A stretch of DNA of 64,000 bases, taken from Streptomyces roseofulvus. Its GTDB lineage: Bacteria; Actinomycetota; Actinomycetes; Streptomycetales; Streptomycetaceae. The stretch lies in assembly GCF_039534915.1 (NCBI RefSeq), contig NZ_BAAAWE010000001.1:1178001-1242000 (forward strand). Reading direction: 5' to 3'. Both the position numbers and the translations under genes were made by a program. Within the stretch, counting starts at the first letter, position 1. Each line of letters starts with the position of its first letter. This document shows positions 44,978-55,257 of the stretch, one piece after another. The notes beneath the pieces are model-generated. The model saw only the letters and a program-made list of their open reading frames with translations. It was not told the DNA's origin and did no database searches.

Positions 44978-45775
44978 TCAGAGCGAGGGGGCCGGGGCGG
45001 CAGCGATGAGCCGTCCGGCGGCGTACTCGAGGGCGGCGGCCGGGAGGGGGCCGGGGCGGCCGCTGAGCAGCACGGAGAGGGTGCCGGTCGGTTCGGCGTC
45101 GGGGGTGGGTCCGGCGCCGATGCGGCGGAGGGCCTGGGCGACGACGGCGTCGGCGGAGCCGTGGAAGACGAGCGGCGGCAGCCCCGGACGGCGGCGCGGG
45201 GCCAGGGCGGCGAGGATCCGGTCCTCGACGAGTTCGTAGTGGGTGCACCCGAGGACGAGGGCGCGGACGTCCGGCGGCGTGAGCGCGGCGGCGGCGGCGA
45301 CGGCGCGGTCGATGGCCTCGGGGTCGGCGTGCTCGACGGCGTCGGCGAGGCCGGGGCAGGGCACCTCGGTGACCTCGGCGCCCGCGGCGAACTCGCGGAT
45401 GAGTCCGCGCTGGTAGGGGCTGCCGGTGGTGGCGGGGGTCGCCCAGATGGCGACCTTGCCGCCGCCCGCGGCGGCCGGCTTGATCGCGGGCACGGTGCCG
45501 ATGACCGGGATGCCCGGTTCGAGGGCGGCGCGCAGGGCCGGGAGGGCGTGCACGGTGGCGGTGTTGCAGGCCACGATCAGCGCGTCGGGCCGGTGGGCGG
45601 CGGCGGCGCGGGCGACGGCGAGGGCGCGCCCGGTGAGGTCCTCGGGGGTACGCGGTCCCCACGGCATGCCGTCGGGGTCGTTCGAGAGCAGCAGCTCGGC
45701 GTCCGGGCGGAGCCGGCGCACCGCGGCGGCTGCCGGGAGGAGGCCGATTCCGGAGTCCATGAGCGCGATCTTCAC
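44978..45775 (-). CDS. Aspartate/glutamate racemase-family protein
   Basis: A 265-residue protein with a GTG start. The cofactor-independent racemase fold is shown by MDSGIGLLPAAAAV near the start, the first catalytic cysteine in ACNT and the second in GCTHYELVE. Glutamate racemases (MurI) supply D-Glu to peptidoglycan. The DSGIG motif supports that, but FDSGVGGL is more typical of true MurI, so an aspartate/hydantoin-like relative cannot be excluded. Divergent from the glycosyltransferase gene with 58 bp between them. Confidence 0.75.
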   Translation of the reverse strand: MKIALMDSGIGLLPAAAAVRRLRPDAELLLSNDPDGMPWGPRTPEDLTGRALAVARAAAAHRPDALIVACNTATVHALPALRAALEPGIPVIGTVPAIKPAAAGGGKVAIWATPATTGSPYQRGLIREFAAGAEVTEVPCPGLADAVEHADPEAIDRAVAAAAALTPPDVRALVLGCTHYELVEDRILAALAPRRRPGLPPLVFHGSADAVVAQALRRIGAGPTPDAEPTGTLSVLLSGRPGPLPAAALEYAAGRLIAAAPAPSL

Positions 45776-45833
45776 CCGGTCACCCTAGCCGATGGGCCCC
45801 GTGTCCCCGGCGTTCTGGGGCAGACTGCGGCGA

Positions 45834-47048
45834 ATGAGCACCCTTGCCTGGTTCGCGTGCGTCTCCCTGGCCGTCTGGCTCTGGCTCCTGCTCGGGCAGG
45901 GCTTCTTCTGGCGCACGGACCAGCGCCTGCCGCGGCCGGGCCGGCGCCACGCGCGCGGGGAGCCGGCGGACTGGCCCGCTGTCGTGGTGGTGGTGCCCGC
46001 GCGGGACGAGGCCGGGGTCCTGCCGCTGAGCCTGCCGTCGCTGCTGGCCCAGGACTATCCGGGCCGGGCCGAGGTGATCCTGGTCGACGACGGGAGCGCG
46101 GACGGGACCGGCGGGCTCGCCGCCGGGCTGGCCGCGCGGCACGGCGGGCTGCCGCTGACGGTGGCGTCGCCGGGGGAACCCGGTCCGGGGTGGACGGGGA
46201 AGCTGTGGGCGCTGCGGCACGGAATGGCGCTGGCACGCGCGCGAGGGCCGGAGTTCCTGCTCCTCACCGACGCGGACATCGCCCACGAGCCCGACAGTCT
46301 GCGGCGGCTGGTGGCCGCCGCGCTGGACGACGACCGGGACCTCGTGTCGCAGATGGCGCGGCTGCGGGTGGCCAGCCCCTGGGAGCGGCTGGTGGTGCCG
46401 GCCTTCGTGTACTTCTTCGCCCAGCTGTATCCGTTCCGCTGGATCAACGCGGCCCGGCCGCGGGCGACGGCGGCCGCCGGGGGCTGTGTGCTGCTGCGGC
46501 CGGAGACGGCGGTGGCGGCCGGGGTGCCGGACGCTATCCGTACGGCGGTCATCGACGACGTGGCGCTGGCGCGGGCGGTGCGGGCGGCCGGCGGCAGGAT
46601 CTGGCTGGGGCTGGCCGAGCGGGTGGACTCGGTGCGCCCGTACCCGGGTCTCGGGGAGCTGTGGCGGATGGTGGCGCGGAGCGCGTACGCCCAGCTCCGG
46701 TACCACCCGCCGCTGCTCCTGGGGACGGTCGCCGGTCTGCTGCTCGTCTACGCGGTGCCGCCGGCCGCGCTGGCGGCGGGGCTCGTGTCCGGGGACGCGG
46801 CGGCCGCGTGGGCGGGCGGGGCGGCGTGGGCGGTGATGGCGGGGACGTATCTGCCGATGCTCCGGTACTACCGCGTGTCGCCCTGGACGGCTCCGCTGCT
46901 GCCGTTCACCGCTCTCCTCTATCTCGCGATGACGGTGGATTCGGCGGTGCGCCACTACCGGGGCCGGGGCGGGGCGTGGAAGGGGCGGGTCTACTCGGGA
47001 AGCCGCGCGGCGAACGGCGGTGAATTCGCTTCCCGACACGGGGAGTAA
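45834..47048 (+). CDS. Family 2 glycosyltransferase, HpnB-like
   Basis: A 404-residue membrane-anchored GT-A transferase. The start is ATG at 45834 (MSTLAWFACVSLAVWLW, first transmembrane helix). VVVVVPARDEAGVLPLSLPSL, VDDGSADGT, the GWTGKLWALRHG segment and LTDADI (DxD) are followed by ALIDD-type acceptor motif VIDDVALARAVRAAGGRIWLG and C-terminal membrane helices. The pattern PWERLVVPAFVYFFAQLYPFRWINA closely resembles the hopene-associated glycosyltransferase HpnB, but no hopanoid genes are visible here. Acceptor unknown. Confidence 0.8.
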   Translation: MSTLAWFACVSLAVWLWLLLGQGFFWRTDQRLPRPGRRHARGEPADWPAVVVVVPARDEAGVLPLSLPSLLAQDYPGRAEVILVDDGSADGTGGLAAGLAARHGGLPLTVASPGEPGPGWTGKLWALRHGMALARARGPEFLLLTDADIAHEPDSLRRLVAAALDDDRDLVSQMARLRVASPWERLVVPAFVYFFAQLYPFRWINAARPRATAAAGGCVLLRPETAVAAGVPDAIRTAVIDDVALARAVRAAGGRIWLGLAERVDSVRPYPGLGELWRMVARSAYAQLRYHPPLLLGTVAGLLLVYAVPPAALAAGLVSGDAAAAWAGGAAWAVMAGTYLPMLRYYRVSPWTAPLLPFTALLYLAMTVDSAVRHYRGRGGAWKGRVYSGSRAANGGEFASRHGE

Positions 47049-47364
47049 CGCGGCGAATTCGGCGCGTGCGCGGAACGCCCCGCGGTGCCGGATTGACGTT
47101 TCGGCATACCCAAGATCACTTCTCCCACTCCTTCCGGTCGCCTTTTCTTTATCCGTTCTTCATACCGGGCGCACTCCTCGGCGCCGCGTGGGCCGACCCG
47201 CCGGTAACCCCCTCCCAGCTCGGGTTTTACGCGATCTTGGGACCCCGGGCTGCCCGTTTTTGACGTGTTCGCTCGGGTTGGGGATCCGCCATCGTCAGAA
47301 GCCCGTCAAAGAAGGTGTTGAGCAGGCTCCCCAATCGGCAGATCGTGGGCTTAACTTATGTGCC
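47049..47364. other. Gene-free 316 bp region
   Basis: No convincing coding sequence. It is distinctly less GC-rich than its surroundings, with pyrimidine tracts (CTTTTCTTTATCCG). It contains two inverted repeats: CCCAAGATC (47109-47117) with GATCTTGGG (47233-47241), and TTTGACG (47259-47265) with CGTCAAA (47304-47310). The promoter of the proline-rich gene must lie here, but I cannot place it with confidence. I could not match any known riboswitch class. Confidence 0.4.
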
Positions 47365-47880
47365 ATGACCTCCCCCCGCTCCAGCTATGGAGGCGGTTAC
47401 CAGACCGCGCCGTCCTTCCCGGACACCCCTATCTACGACTCCCTGGTCGCGGAGCGGGGCACGCCTCAGATCGCCCCGATCCGAGTGCCCGCCGCGTACG
47501 AGGCCCCCGTCGGCTACCCGGCCCCCATGCCGACCGGCTCCTACCTGCCGGCGCTGCCGGCGGCGCTGCCGGCCCTCCCCTCGGCGCCGTCCCCCCAGCC
47601 GGCGCCCGCGTACCACGGCGGCGGCGGGTACGGATACCCGCAGCCGGCCCCGCAGATGGCGCCCGCGCCGCTGCAGCCGGCGCCCACCCCGTACATCCCG
47701 CAGCAGCCCGCGCCGCCGCGCGGATACCCCGGAGGCCCGGTCCCGCAGCAGCCCCGCCCGATGGCCACCGGCTACGAGGCGATGCGCCCGGCCGCCCCGC
47801 GCCCCGCACCGGCGCCGGTCCCGGCCCCCGCGCCGTACCAGGACCCGTACAACCGCCCCTACCAGGGCGGCGGTTACTGA
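47365..47880 (+). CDS. Proline-rich hypothetical protein (possibly DUF6643)
   Basis: A 171-residue low-complexity protein, very rich in Pro, Ala, Gly and Tyr (GYPAPMPTGSYLPALP, YGYPQPAPQMAPAPLQPAP). Only the N-terminus (MTSPRSSYGGGYQTAPSFPD, then TPIYDSLVAERGTPQIAPIRVP) looks conserved, which suggests the small Streptomyces family I know as DUF6643. No signal peptide or membrane helix. The ATG at 47365 is the first that keeps this conserved start. Function unknown. Confidence 0.65.
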   Translation: MTSPRSSYGGGYQTAPSFPDTPIYDSLVAERGTPQIAPIRVPAAYEAPVGYPAPMPTGSYLPALPAALPALPSAPSPQPAPAYHGGGGYGYPQPAPQMAPAPLQPAPTPYIPQQPAPPRGYPGGPVPQQPRPMATGYEAMRPAAPRPAPAPVPAPAPYQDPYNRPYQGGGY

Positions 47881-47934
47881 CGGCCGGCGGGGGACCGTTC
47901 TGACCGGGGGCGGAGCGGCTGGCAGGATGAGGGC

Positions 47935-48759
47935 ATGTCTGATCCCGTCCTCCGCTCCGTCCACGTCCACCCGGTGAAGGCCCTCCGCGCGCTCGACCGC
48001 GCGGAGGCCGAGGTGCAGCCCTGGGGCCTGGCGCACGACCGCCGGTGGGCCGTCGTCGACGCCACGGGCACGGTCATGACCCAGCGCCGCCATCCGCGGC
48101 TGGCCCTCGCGGCCGCCGAGCCCCTCCCGGACGGCGGGCTGCGGCTGACCGCGCCCGGCCGGGAGCCGCTCCTGGTCCCGGTGCCGGAGCCCTCGGCCAC
48201 GCTCACCATGGACATCTTCGACAAGCCGGTGGAGACGGTGCCCGCCGGGACGGCGGCCGCCGCCTGGTTCTCCGCCTACCTGGAGACCGACGCGCGGCTC
48301 GTGCACCTGGACGCGCCCGAGCACCGGCGGCCCGTCAACCCCGCCTACGCGCGCCCCGGCGACACCGTCAGCCTCGCCGACGGCTACCCGCTGCTCCTCA
48401 CCTCCACCGCCTCCCTCGACGCCCTCAACGCCCTCGTCGAGCAGGGCGACCACGCCGACGAGGGGCCGCTGCCGATGACCCGCTTCCGGCCGAACCTGGT
48501 CGTCGACGGGGCCGCGCCCTGGGCGGAGGACGGATGGACCCGGCTGGCCGTGGGCGACGTGACCTTCCGGGTGGCGAAGCCGTGCGCCCGGTGCGTCGTC
48601 ACCACCACCGACCAGACCACCGCCGAGCGCGGCAAGGAACCGCTGCGGACACTGGGCCGGCACCGGAACCTCGGCGGCAAGCTCGTCTTCGGCCAGCTCC
48701 TCATCCCCGAGCACCGCGGCACCGTCCGGGTCGGCGACCCGGTGAAGATCCTCGACTGA
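47935..48759 (+). CDS. MOSC domain-containing protein
   Basis: A 274-residue protein with the MOSC N-terminal beta-barrel (SVHVHPVKALRALDRAEAEVQPWGLAHDRRWAVVD) and the MOSC core. The conserved cysteine that would bind molybdenum cofactor sulfur is in KPCARCVVTTTDQTT. Relatives include the mARC-type molybdenum cofactor-dependent reductases. The start is ATG, following GGATGAGGGC. Partner electron-transfer proteins are not encoded nearby. Confidence 0.9.
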   Translation: MSDPVLRSVHVHPVKALRALDRAEAEVQPWGLAHDRRWAVVDATGTVMTQRRHPRLALAAAEPLPDGGLRLTAPGREPLLVPVPEPSATLTMDIFDKPVETVPAGTAAAAWFSAYLETDARLVHLDAPEHRRPVNPAYARPGDTVSLADGYPLLLTSTASLDALNALVEQGDHADEGPLPMTRFRPNLVVDGAAPWAEDGWTRLAVGDVTFRVAKPCARCVVTTTDQTTAERGKEPLRTLGRHRNLGGKLVFGQLLIPEHRGTVRVGDPVKILD

Positions 48760-48853
48760 ACCGCCCCCTCCCCCGTCTCTCCTCGCTCGACAGGCGAACC
48801 GGGCGCCCCGCGGGCACACTCGTCCAAGGAGCGACGAACCAGGGGGTTCCGGC

Positions 48854-49462
48854 ATGCGCGCAGTCACCGGACTCTGGCGCTGGCGGCACAACCCGCTGCG
48901 CCGGACGACGGACCTGGTCGAGGCGTGGGTGGCACTCACCGCCGCCGTCCTGCTGTGCGTGGCCGTGCCCGTGGCCGGCTGGACGGTCGGCGCCTCCGCG
49001 CAGCACTCCCTGCAGCGCGCGGTCCACGCCCAGCAGCAGGGACGCACGGAGACCACGGCCCGGGTCCTGCGCGCCGCACCGACACCGCCCCGCGCCACCA
49101 CCACGAGCGAGCAGACGGCCGAACAGCGGTTCCGGCGCGCGGTGGTGGCCCGCTGGACCGCCCCCGACGGCACGATCCGCACCGGCACCGTCACCACCTC
49201 GCGGACCGACGCCACGCCAGGCGGCACCTTCTCCCTCTGGACCGACCGGGACGGCCGCCCCGTCACCGCCCCGCTGGCCCGCGGAACCGCCCGCGCCCAC
49301 GCCGTCGTCGCCGGTCTGACGGCGGCCGCCCTCTGCGGACTCGGCGTGGAGCTCGTCCGACGGCTCGTGATGCGACGGCTCCGCCACCGCCGTTACGCCC
49401 GCCTCGACCGCGCGTGGGCGTCGGTCGGCCCCGACTGGGGGCGCACCGGCGCCGGAAGCTGA
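48854..49462 (+). CDS. Rv1733c-like two-helix membrane protein
   Basis: A 202-residue protein with the Rv1733c-family layout: short N-terminus with WRWRHNPLRRTTDLVEAWVAL, a first transmembrane helix (about 24-45), an outside domain with a conserved-looking VVARWTAPDGTIRTGTV strand segment, then a second helix (about 150-170) and a basic C-terminus. The family is common in Streptomyces and mycobacteria and its function is unknown. The beta-helix-AAA gene follows 114 bp later. Confidence 0.75.
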   Translation: MRAVTGLWRWRHNPLRRTTDLVEAWVALTAAVLLCVAVPVAGWTVGASAQHSLQRAVHAQQQGRTETTARVLRAAPTPPRATTTSEQTAEQRFRRAVVARWTAPDGTIRTGTVTTSRTDATPGGTFSLWTDRDGRPVTAPLARGTARAHAVVAGLTAAALCGLGVELVRRLVMRRLRHRRYARLDRAWASVGPDWGRTGAGS

Positions 49463-49576
49463 GCTTCCGCCCCTCGTACGGGTGCGGCACGACGACCCGT
49501 CAACCCCGCGCCCCCGCGCGCGCTACGGTGGGGCATCGGTTCAGCGTCGACGCACAGGCGGGGGCAGAGCACACCC

Positions 49577-52012
49577 ATGGCACAGGGCACGGTCCAGGTG
49601 ACGCACACCGGCACGTCGCGGTGGCGGCGCCGCACGGGCGAGTACGCCTCCCTCGCCGCCGCGCTGGAGGCCGCCGGCGACGGCGACGTCCTCACCGTCG
49701 CGCCCGGCACGTACCGCGAGAACCTCGTCCTGACCCGTGCGGTGACGCTCCGCGGGCCGGAGGACGGGGCGGGGCCGGTGCGGATCGCGCCGCCGGACGG
49801 GGTGCCGCTGACGCTGCGCGCCTCGGCGATCGTGCAGGACCTGCACATCGAGGGGCAGGACGTGGCCGCGCCCGCGCTGCTCGTCGAGGACGGCACGCCG
49901 GAGCTGCTCGACCTGAGGATCATGACCCGCTCGGCGTCCGGGATCGAGGTGCGCGGCCGGGCCCGCCCGACCGCCCGCCGTTGCACGGTCGACAATCCGG
50001 CCGGCGTCGGCATCGCCGCCGTCGACGGCGCCGGCGGCGTCTTCGAGGAGTGCGAGGTCGTCTCCGCCGGGCAGGCCGGGGTGTCGGTGCGCGGCGGGGC
50101 GCACCCGCGGCTGGAGCGCTGCCGGGTGCACCACGCCTCGGGCGCCGGGATCGCCGTCACCGGCGAGGGCAGCGGGCTCGAAGGCGTCGGCTGCGAGGTG
50201 TACGAGATCAAGGGCGCCGGGCTGCAGATCGCGGCCCGGGGCAGCGCGCACCTGGTGGACTCCTCCGTCCACCGCACCTCCGCCGACGGCGTCACCCTGG
50301 ACACCGACGCCGTGCTCACGCTCTCCGACTGCGACATCCACGACGTGCCGGAGAACGCGGTGGACCTGCGCTCCCGTTCGGTGCTGACGCTCACCCGGTC
50401 GACGGTCCGCCGGTTCGGCCGCAACGGCCTGTCCGTCTGGGACCCGGGCACCCGCGTGGACGCCCACCAGTGCGAGATCCACGACAGCACCGGCGACTAT
50501 CCGGCGGTGTGGGTGAGCGACGGGGCGAGCGCCGTCCTCGACGCGTGCCGGGTGCACGACGTGCCGGACGCGCTGTTCGTGCTGGACCGCGGCTCCCGGG
50601 TGGACGTCGTGGACAGCGACCTCAGCCAGGTGCGGAACACCGCCGTGTCGGTGAGCGACGGCGCCACCGCCCAGCTCGACGACTGCCGGATCAGGGAGGC
50701 GTCCACCGGCGCGTGGTTCCGCGACCACGGCAGCGGCGGCACGCTCGCCAACTGCGCGGTGGACGCCGTGCAGACGGGCGTGATCGTCACCAAGGGCGCC
50801 GACCCGACGGTCGAGCGCTGTGTGGTGACCTCCCCCGCCGAGGCCGGCTTCTACGTGTCGGCGGAGGGCCGCGGCACCTTCCACGGCTGCCGGGTCACCG
50901 GCAGCGGCGGCTACGGCTTCCACGTGATGGACGGCTGCCGCACCGTGCTCCGCCGCTGCCGCACCGAGCGGTGCGCGCGCGGCGGGTACGAGTTCCCCGA
51001 GGACGGGCCGGTGGTCGAGGACTGCACCGGCGACGAGAGCGCCGTCCGCACCCCGCCGGCCCCCGAAGCGGCCGCCCCGGCCCAGGTCCTGACGGCCGGC
51101 GGGCACTCCCCCGGCCTGCTCGGCGCCTTCCCCCCGCCCCGTACCACCACCCCGGCGGCGGCCCCGGCGCCGGCGCCCGAGCGGGCCGCGGTACCCGCGC
51201 CCCGCTCCTCCGAGGACGTGCTCGGCGCGCTGGACGCGCTGGTCGGCCTGGACAGCGTCAAGCACGAGGTGCGGACGCTCACCAACATGATCGAGGTCGG
51301 CCGCAAGCGGCAGGAGGCCGGCCTGAAGGCCGCCTCGGTCCGCCGCCACCTCGTCTTCACCGGCAACCCCGGCACCGGCAAGACCACCGTCGCCCGCCTC
51401 TACGGCGAGATCCTCGCCTCGCTCGGCGTGCTGGAGCGAGGGCACCTGGTGGAGGTCTCCCGGGTGGACCTGGTCGGCGAGCACATCGGCTCGACCGCGA
51501 TCCGCACCCAGGAGGCGTTCGACCGGGCGCGCGGCGGCGTCCTGTTCGTGGACGAGGCGTACGCGCTGTCCCCGGAGGACTCCGGCCGGGACTTCGGGCG
51601 CGAGGCGATCGACACGCTGGTGAAGCTGATGGAGGACCACCGGGACGCGGTGGTCGTGATCGTCGCCGGCTACACCGCCGAGATGGAACGCTTCCTGACG
51701 GTCAACCCCGGAGTGGCGTCGCGCTTCTCACGGACCATCAGCTTCGGCGACTACACGCCGGAGGAGCTGCTGCGGATCGTGCGGCAGCAGGCGGACGAGC
51801 ACGAGTACCGGCTCGCGGAGGGCGCGGACGAGGCCCTGCTCACGTACTTCGAGAAGCTGCCGAAGGGCCCGGCGTTCGGCAACGGGCGGACCGCGCGCCA
51901 GACCTTCGAGTCGATGGTCGAGCGCCACGCGGGCCGGGTCGCGGTGCTCGCCGAGGCGAGCACCGACGACCTGACCCTGCTCTACCCGGAGGACCTGCCC
52001 GAACTCCCCTGA
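49577..52012 (+). CDS. Parallel beta-helix / AAA+ (SpoVK/CbbX-like) fusion protein
   Basis: An 811-residue fusion. Residues 1-490 are a right-handed parallel beta-helix of about 22-residue coils ([41 protein letters not shown]). A Pro/Ala linker (about 490-545) joins to an AAA+ ATPase of the CbxX/CfxQ (SpoVK) subfamily (about 548-811): Walker A GNPGTGKT, Walker B VLFVDEAY, the sensor region and VASRF arginine finger. ATG start. The beta-helix may recognise a repetitive surface or polysaccharide and the AAA+ part remodel a partner; that is inference. Its stop overlaps the convergent gene by 31 bp. Confidence 0.88.
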   Translation: MAQGTVQVTHTGTSRWRRRTGEYASLAAALEAAGDGDVLTVAPGTYRENLVLTRAVTLRGPEDGAGPVRIAPPDGVPLTLRASAIVQDLHIEGQDVAAPALLVEDGTPELLDLRIMTRSASGIEVRGRARPTARRCTVDNPAGVGIAAVDGAGGVFEECEVVSAGQAGVSVRGGAHPRLERCRVHHASGAGIAVTGEGSGLEGVGCEVYEIKGAGLQIAARGSAHLVDSSVHRTSADGVTLDTDAVLTLSDCDIHDVPENAVDLRSRSVLTLTRSTVRRFGRNGLSVWDPGTRVDAHQCEIHDSTGDYPAVWVSDGASAVLDACRVHDVPDALFVLDRGSRVDVVDSDLSQVRNTAVSVSDGATAQLDDCRIREASTGAWFRDHGSGGTLANCAVDAVQTGVIVTKGADPTVERCVVTSPAEAGFYVSAEGRGTFHGCRVTGSGGYGFHVMDGCRTVLRRCRTERCARGGYEFPEDGPVVEDCTGDESAVRTPPAPEAAAPAQVLTAGGHSPGLLGAFPPPRTTTPAAAPAPAPERAAVPAPRSSEDVLGALDALVGLDSVKHEVRTLTNMIEVGRKRQEAGLKAASVRRHLVFTGNPGTGKTTVARLYGEILASLGVLERGHLVEVSRVDLVGEHIGSTAIRTQEAFDRARGGVLFVDEAYALSPEDSGRDFGREAIDTLVKLMEDHRDAVVVIVAGYTAEMERFLTVNPGVASRFSRTISFGDYTPEELLRIVRQQADEHEYRLAEGADEALLTYFEKLPKGPAFGNGRTARQTFESMVERHAGRVAVLAEASTDDLTLLYPEDLPELP

Positions 52013-54306
52013 TCCGTGGGCTCGTCGGCGCGCTGCCGGGGCAGGGCGGGCGGCAGCCGGTCGAGGAGCGCGGCCCGCCGTTCGGCGAAGGCGGGGTCGG
52101 CCTGGTAGTCGGAGTGGCCGAGGACCGGCTCGGGCAGCGGGTGGGCGCGGGTGCGTCCGTACGCGACCGGGTCGCGCAGCGCCGGGGCGTCGACGCCCGG
52201 GCGGCCGTCCGCCGCCGGGACGCAGACCGGGCCGCCGATGGGGTCGGTGGCGCGGTGCAGGTTGGTCCAGCAGTGCACCGCCCGGTGCAGGCCGCGCAGC
52301 GCGTCGGGGCCGAAGTAGGCGGGGAACCAGCGCCCGTAGAGCCGTTCCAGCGGGGAGCCGTAGGTGAGCAGGGCGACCCGGGCGCGGGTGGCGGAGGGCA
52401 GCTGCCAGACGGCCGCGGCGGCGAGGACGCTGCCCTGGGAGTGGCCGGAGATGACGAGCCGGCCGCCGGTGTGCCCGGTCCAGGAGCGCATCCGCCAGGT
52501 GAGGTCGGGCACGGCCCGCTCGGCGTAGCAAGGCGGCGCGAAGGGGTGGGCGGCACGCGGCCAGAAGGTGCCGACGTCCCAGAGGATGCCGATGGTGCGG
52601 CGGGCGGAGGCGTCGCGGTAGGCACGGCGGCCCCAGGTCACGAAGAGCAGGAAGCCGAAGCCGATCATCCAGGAGCCGAGCGCCTGGGTGGTGGTGGCGA
52701 GCCCGGCGACGGCGGGGTGCGCGTCGGCGAAGGCGCGGCCGGGGACCTCGCCGCCGGCCCACGCGCCGACGACGGAGACGGCACCGAGCAGCAGGGCGGT
52801 GCCGGCGACGACGCCGACGAGGACGGGGGCGGAGTCGGTGAGCGAGGCGCGGGCGCGGCTCGCGGCGATCTGGCGGGTACGGACCGGGTCGGGGCTCTCG
52901 TCGGCGTAGTCGGCCTCGACGGCGGCGCGCAGCCGCCGGGTCGCGAGGGCGGTGCGGACGCCGAGGAGGGCGGCGGGCGCGAGCAGCAGCAGGAGCAGGA
53001 CGGGGATGGCCGACGCCTGCCAGCTGAGGAGGACGGGCGGGCCGATCGGCGGGGCCGGGTCCGCGGATCCGCCGAGCCGGTCCGCGACCCACTGGGCGAC
53101 GCCGCCGGACATGACCCCGCCCAGCGCGCAGGCGAGCACGGCGGTGGCGGGCCCGCCGAGCCCGGCGAGGGCGGTGCGGGGGTCGCGTCGGGGGCGCTGG
53201 AGCAGCAGGGCGACCGCCCCGAGGGCGACGACGAGGCCGCCCTGGGCGAGGGTGAGGGCCCCGAAGACGGTGTTCCCGGGGAGGGTGCCGGTGGAGGTCC
53301 AGCCGGGCCGGTCCCAGGCGGTGTGCACGAGGGTCAGGACGAGCAGTGCGGCGGCGACGGTCGGCAGACGGATGAAGACGGCGCTCTCGACCCGCTGGTC
53401 GAGTCGGCGCTCGCTGCGGCCCCGGCCGCAGACCGACCAGAGCACCAGGGCGGCGCAGGCCACCAGGGCGGCCCGCAGGGCGAGTCCGGTGGCGGCGAGG
53501 GCGCCGGTGTCCCGGTGGGCGGGGGCGGCGGCGAGGGCGGCGGCGACGGTGAGCAGGCCGACGGCGGTGTGCGCGGCGCGCAGCCGGGCGACGAGCCGCC
53601 TGCCGTACCAGAATCCGGGCCGGCCGAGCGCGGGCCGCGGGTCGGTGGGCGGCACGGGGACGGTGGGCGTGTCGTCCGTGGGCGGGTGCTGGGCCTCGTA
53701 CGCGCTCCAGGTGCGGCGCGAGAGGTACCAGAGGAGGCCGACGAGCGCGGTCGGGAGAGCGGCGGCGAGGGCGAGCCTGCGGCCCGGCCCCGACCACCAG
53801 CCGCCCCGGTCGGCGGCGAGGAAGCCGAGCCAGGCGCGTCCGTCGGCGCAGCCGGCGGTGCCGGCGCACTGCCAGGCCGTCAGGTCGAGGGCGACCTCGC
53901 AGACGGCGGCGGTGAGCAGCACGGTGAGGGTGAGGGCGAGCAGCCGGACGAGCACGCCGTAGAGCCGGACGAGGCCGGGGCGGCCGGCGGCGGGCGGACG
54001 CATCCAGTGGGCGAGGTTGACGACCATGAACGGCAGGAGCAGCAGCCACAGGGCGCGGGCGCCGTCGCCCGAGGTCAGGTGGGACCAGACGTACGCCTCC
54101 GGGACCGGCCCGGCCGCGTACCGGTCCGGATGGTCCTCGGCGTCGAGGTCGTCGGCGCGCCGGTGCACGGCGGCGGTCTCGTCGCCGGTGACGCGTACGG
54201 TCCTGGGGTCGTCCAGCATGGACTGGGGTGAGGCTCCGCCGACTCCGTGGACGAGGAGTTCGAGCGCCGCGCCCCCGGGCTCCGGGGCGGGTGTGGCAGG
54301 GGACAC
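51982..54306 (-). CDS. Large integral membrane alpha/beta-hydrolase-like protein
   Basis: A 774-residue protein with about ten membrane-spanning segments between residues 70 and 560. The C-terminal cytoplasmic half carries [16 protein letters not shown], a nucleophile-elbow motif (GHSQG) of alpha/beta hydrolases, and [11 protein letters not shown] lies at the N-terminus. A catalytic His is plausible in [14 protein letters not shown] start at 54306 overlaps nothing upstream but abuts the DeoR gene. It could be a membrane esterase or lipase; the topology is unusual and the substrate unknown. Confidence 0.7.
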   Translation of the reverse strand: MSPATPAPEPGGAALELLVHGVGGASPQSMLDDPRTVRVTGDETAAVHRRADDLDAEDHPDRYAAGPVPEAYVWSHLTSGDGARALWLLLLPFMVVNLAHWMRPPAAGRPGLVRLYGVLVRLLALTLTVLLTAAVCEVALDLTAWQCAGTAGCADGRAWLGFLAADRGGWWSGPGRRLALAAALPTALVGLLWYLSRRTWSAYEAQHPPTDDTPTVPVPPTDPRPALGRPGFWYGRRLVARLRAAHTAVGLLTVAAALAAAPAHRDTGALAATGLALRAALVACAALVLWSVCGRGRSERRLDQRVESAVFIRLPTVAAALLVLTLVHTAWDRPGWTSTGTLPGNTVFGALTLAQGGLVVALGAVALLLQRPRRDPRTALAGLGGPATAVLACALGGVMSGGVAQWVADRLGGSADPAPPIGPPVLLSWQASAIPVLLLLLLAPAALLGVRTALATRRLRAAVEADYADESPDPVRTRQIAASRARASLTDSAPVLVGVVAGTALLLGAVSVVGAWAGGEVPGRAFADAHPAVAGLATTTQALGSWMIGFGFLLFVTWGRRAYRDASARRTIGILWDVGTFWPRAAHPFAPPCYAERAVPDLTWRMRSWTGHTGGRLVISGHSQGSVLAAAAVWQLPSATRARVALLTYGSPLERLYGRWFPAYFGPDALRGLHRAVHCWTNLHRATDPIGGPVCVPAADGRPGVDAPALRDPVAYGRTRAHPLPEPVLGHSDYQADPAFAERRAALLDRLPPALPRQRADEPTDQGSSGRSSG

Positions 54307-54441
54307 TTAGGAGTCTTCCTCTCGTGGGTGGGAGGATGCGACGTCGGCTCCAGGATCCCGGACGACCGCGCGCCCGCGCACGGCCTCTCACCGAATCCGA
54401 CAGCCATTCCCTCGTCTCCTGCGGAAGGACCGGCCCCGGCG

Positions 54442-55257
54442 GTGACTGACAATCAGAACCTCCTCGCGGAGCAGCGGCGCGCCCTGATCCTCGACGAGGT
54501 GCGGCGGCGCGGCGGCGTCCGGGTGAACGAGCTGACGCGTCGGCTGGGCGTCTCGGACATGACGATCCGCCGTGACCTGGACGCGCTGGCCCGGCAGGGC
54601 ATGGTCGCGAAGGTGCACGGCGGTGCGGTGCCGGCGGCGGAGCCGAGCACCCACGAGCCGGGTTTCGAGGCGAAGTCGGTGCTGGAGCCGAGCGCGAAGG
54701 ACGAGATCGCGCGGGCGGCGGCGGCGCTGGTGCTGCCCGGCTCGGCGATCGCGCTGTCCGGCGGGACGACGACGTACGCACTGGCCCGCCGGCTGCTGGA
54801 CGTGCCGGACCTGACCGTGGTGACGAACTCGGTCCGGGTCGCGGACGTCTTCCACGAGGCGCGGCCCGCGTCGGGCGAGGGTCGGCGGGCGCCGACCGTG
54901 GTGCTGACCGGCGGGGTGCGCACGCCGTCGGACGCGCTGGTGGGTCCGGTGGCGGACCGGGCGGTCCGCTCGCTCCACTTCGACCTGCTGTTCCTCGGGG
55001 TGCACGGGCTGTCGGTGGAGGCGGGCCTGTCGACGCCGAACCTGGCGGAGGCGGAGACCAACGGCTGTCTGATCCGGTCGGCGCGCCGGGTGGTGGTGGT
55101 CGCGGACCACACCAAGTGGGGGACGGTGGGCCTGAGTTCGTTCGGGACGCTGGACGAGGTGGACACCTGGGTGACGGACCGGGGCATGGCGGCCGAGGTG
55201 CGGGCCGAGGTCGCGGAGCACGTGCCGGGGCTGCTCGTGGCCGGTGAGACGGCGTGA
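54442..55257 (+). CDS. DeoR/GlpR-family transcriptional regulator
   Basis: A 271-residue regulator. I start at the GTG at 54442, directly before the DeoR winged-helix (LLAEQRRALILDEVRRRGGVRVNELTRRLGVSDMTIRRDLDALARQG); the frame upstream to 54247 is unconserved. The effector domain is the sugar-phosphate-sensing DeoRC fold (LSGGTTTYALARRL, TNSVRVADVF, LTGGVRTPSDALVGPVADRAV). Such proteins repress sugar or polyol catabolism. The next gene overlaps its stop (GTGA), so co-expression with the SRPBCC protein is likely. Confidence 0.9.
   Translation: MTDNQNLLAEQRRALILDEVRRRGGVRVNELTRRLGVSDMTIRRDLDALARQGMVAKVHGGAVPAAEPSTHEPGFEAKSVLEPSAKDEIARAAAALVLPGSAIALSGGTTTYALARRLLDVPDLTVVTNSVRVADVFHEARPASGEGRRAPTVVLTGGVRTPSDALVGPVADRAVRSLHFDLLFLGVHGLSVEAGLSTPNLAEAETNGCLIRSARRVVVVADHTKWGTVGLSSFGTLDEVDTWVTDRGMAAEVRAEVAEHVPGLLVAGETA

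Noticed and set aside
45834..47048. Hopanoid cluster member based on HpnB similarity
   Set aside because: No squalene-hopene or isoprenoid genes are nearby; only the glycosyltransferase resembles it.
47049..47364. A riboswitch before the proline-rich gene
   Set aside because: I could not match any known riboswitch class motif; only simple inverted repeats are present.
48925..54231. A 1768-codon plus-strand open frame
   Set aside because: Low-complexity Gly/Arg/Ala translation, overlapping well-supported genes on both strands; shadow frame.
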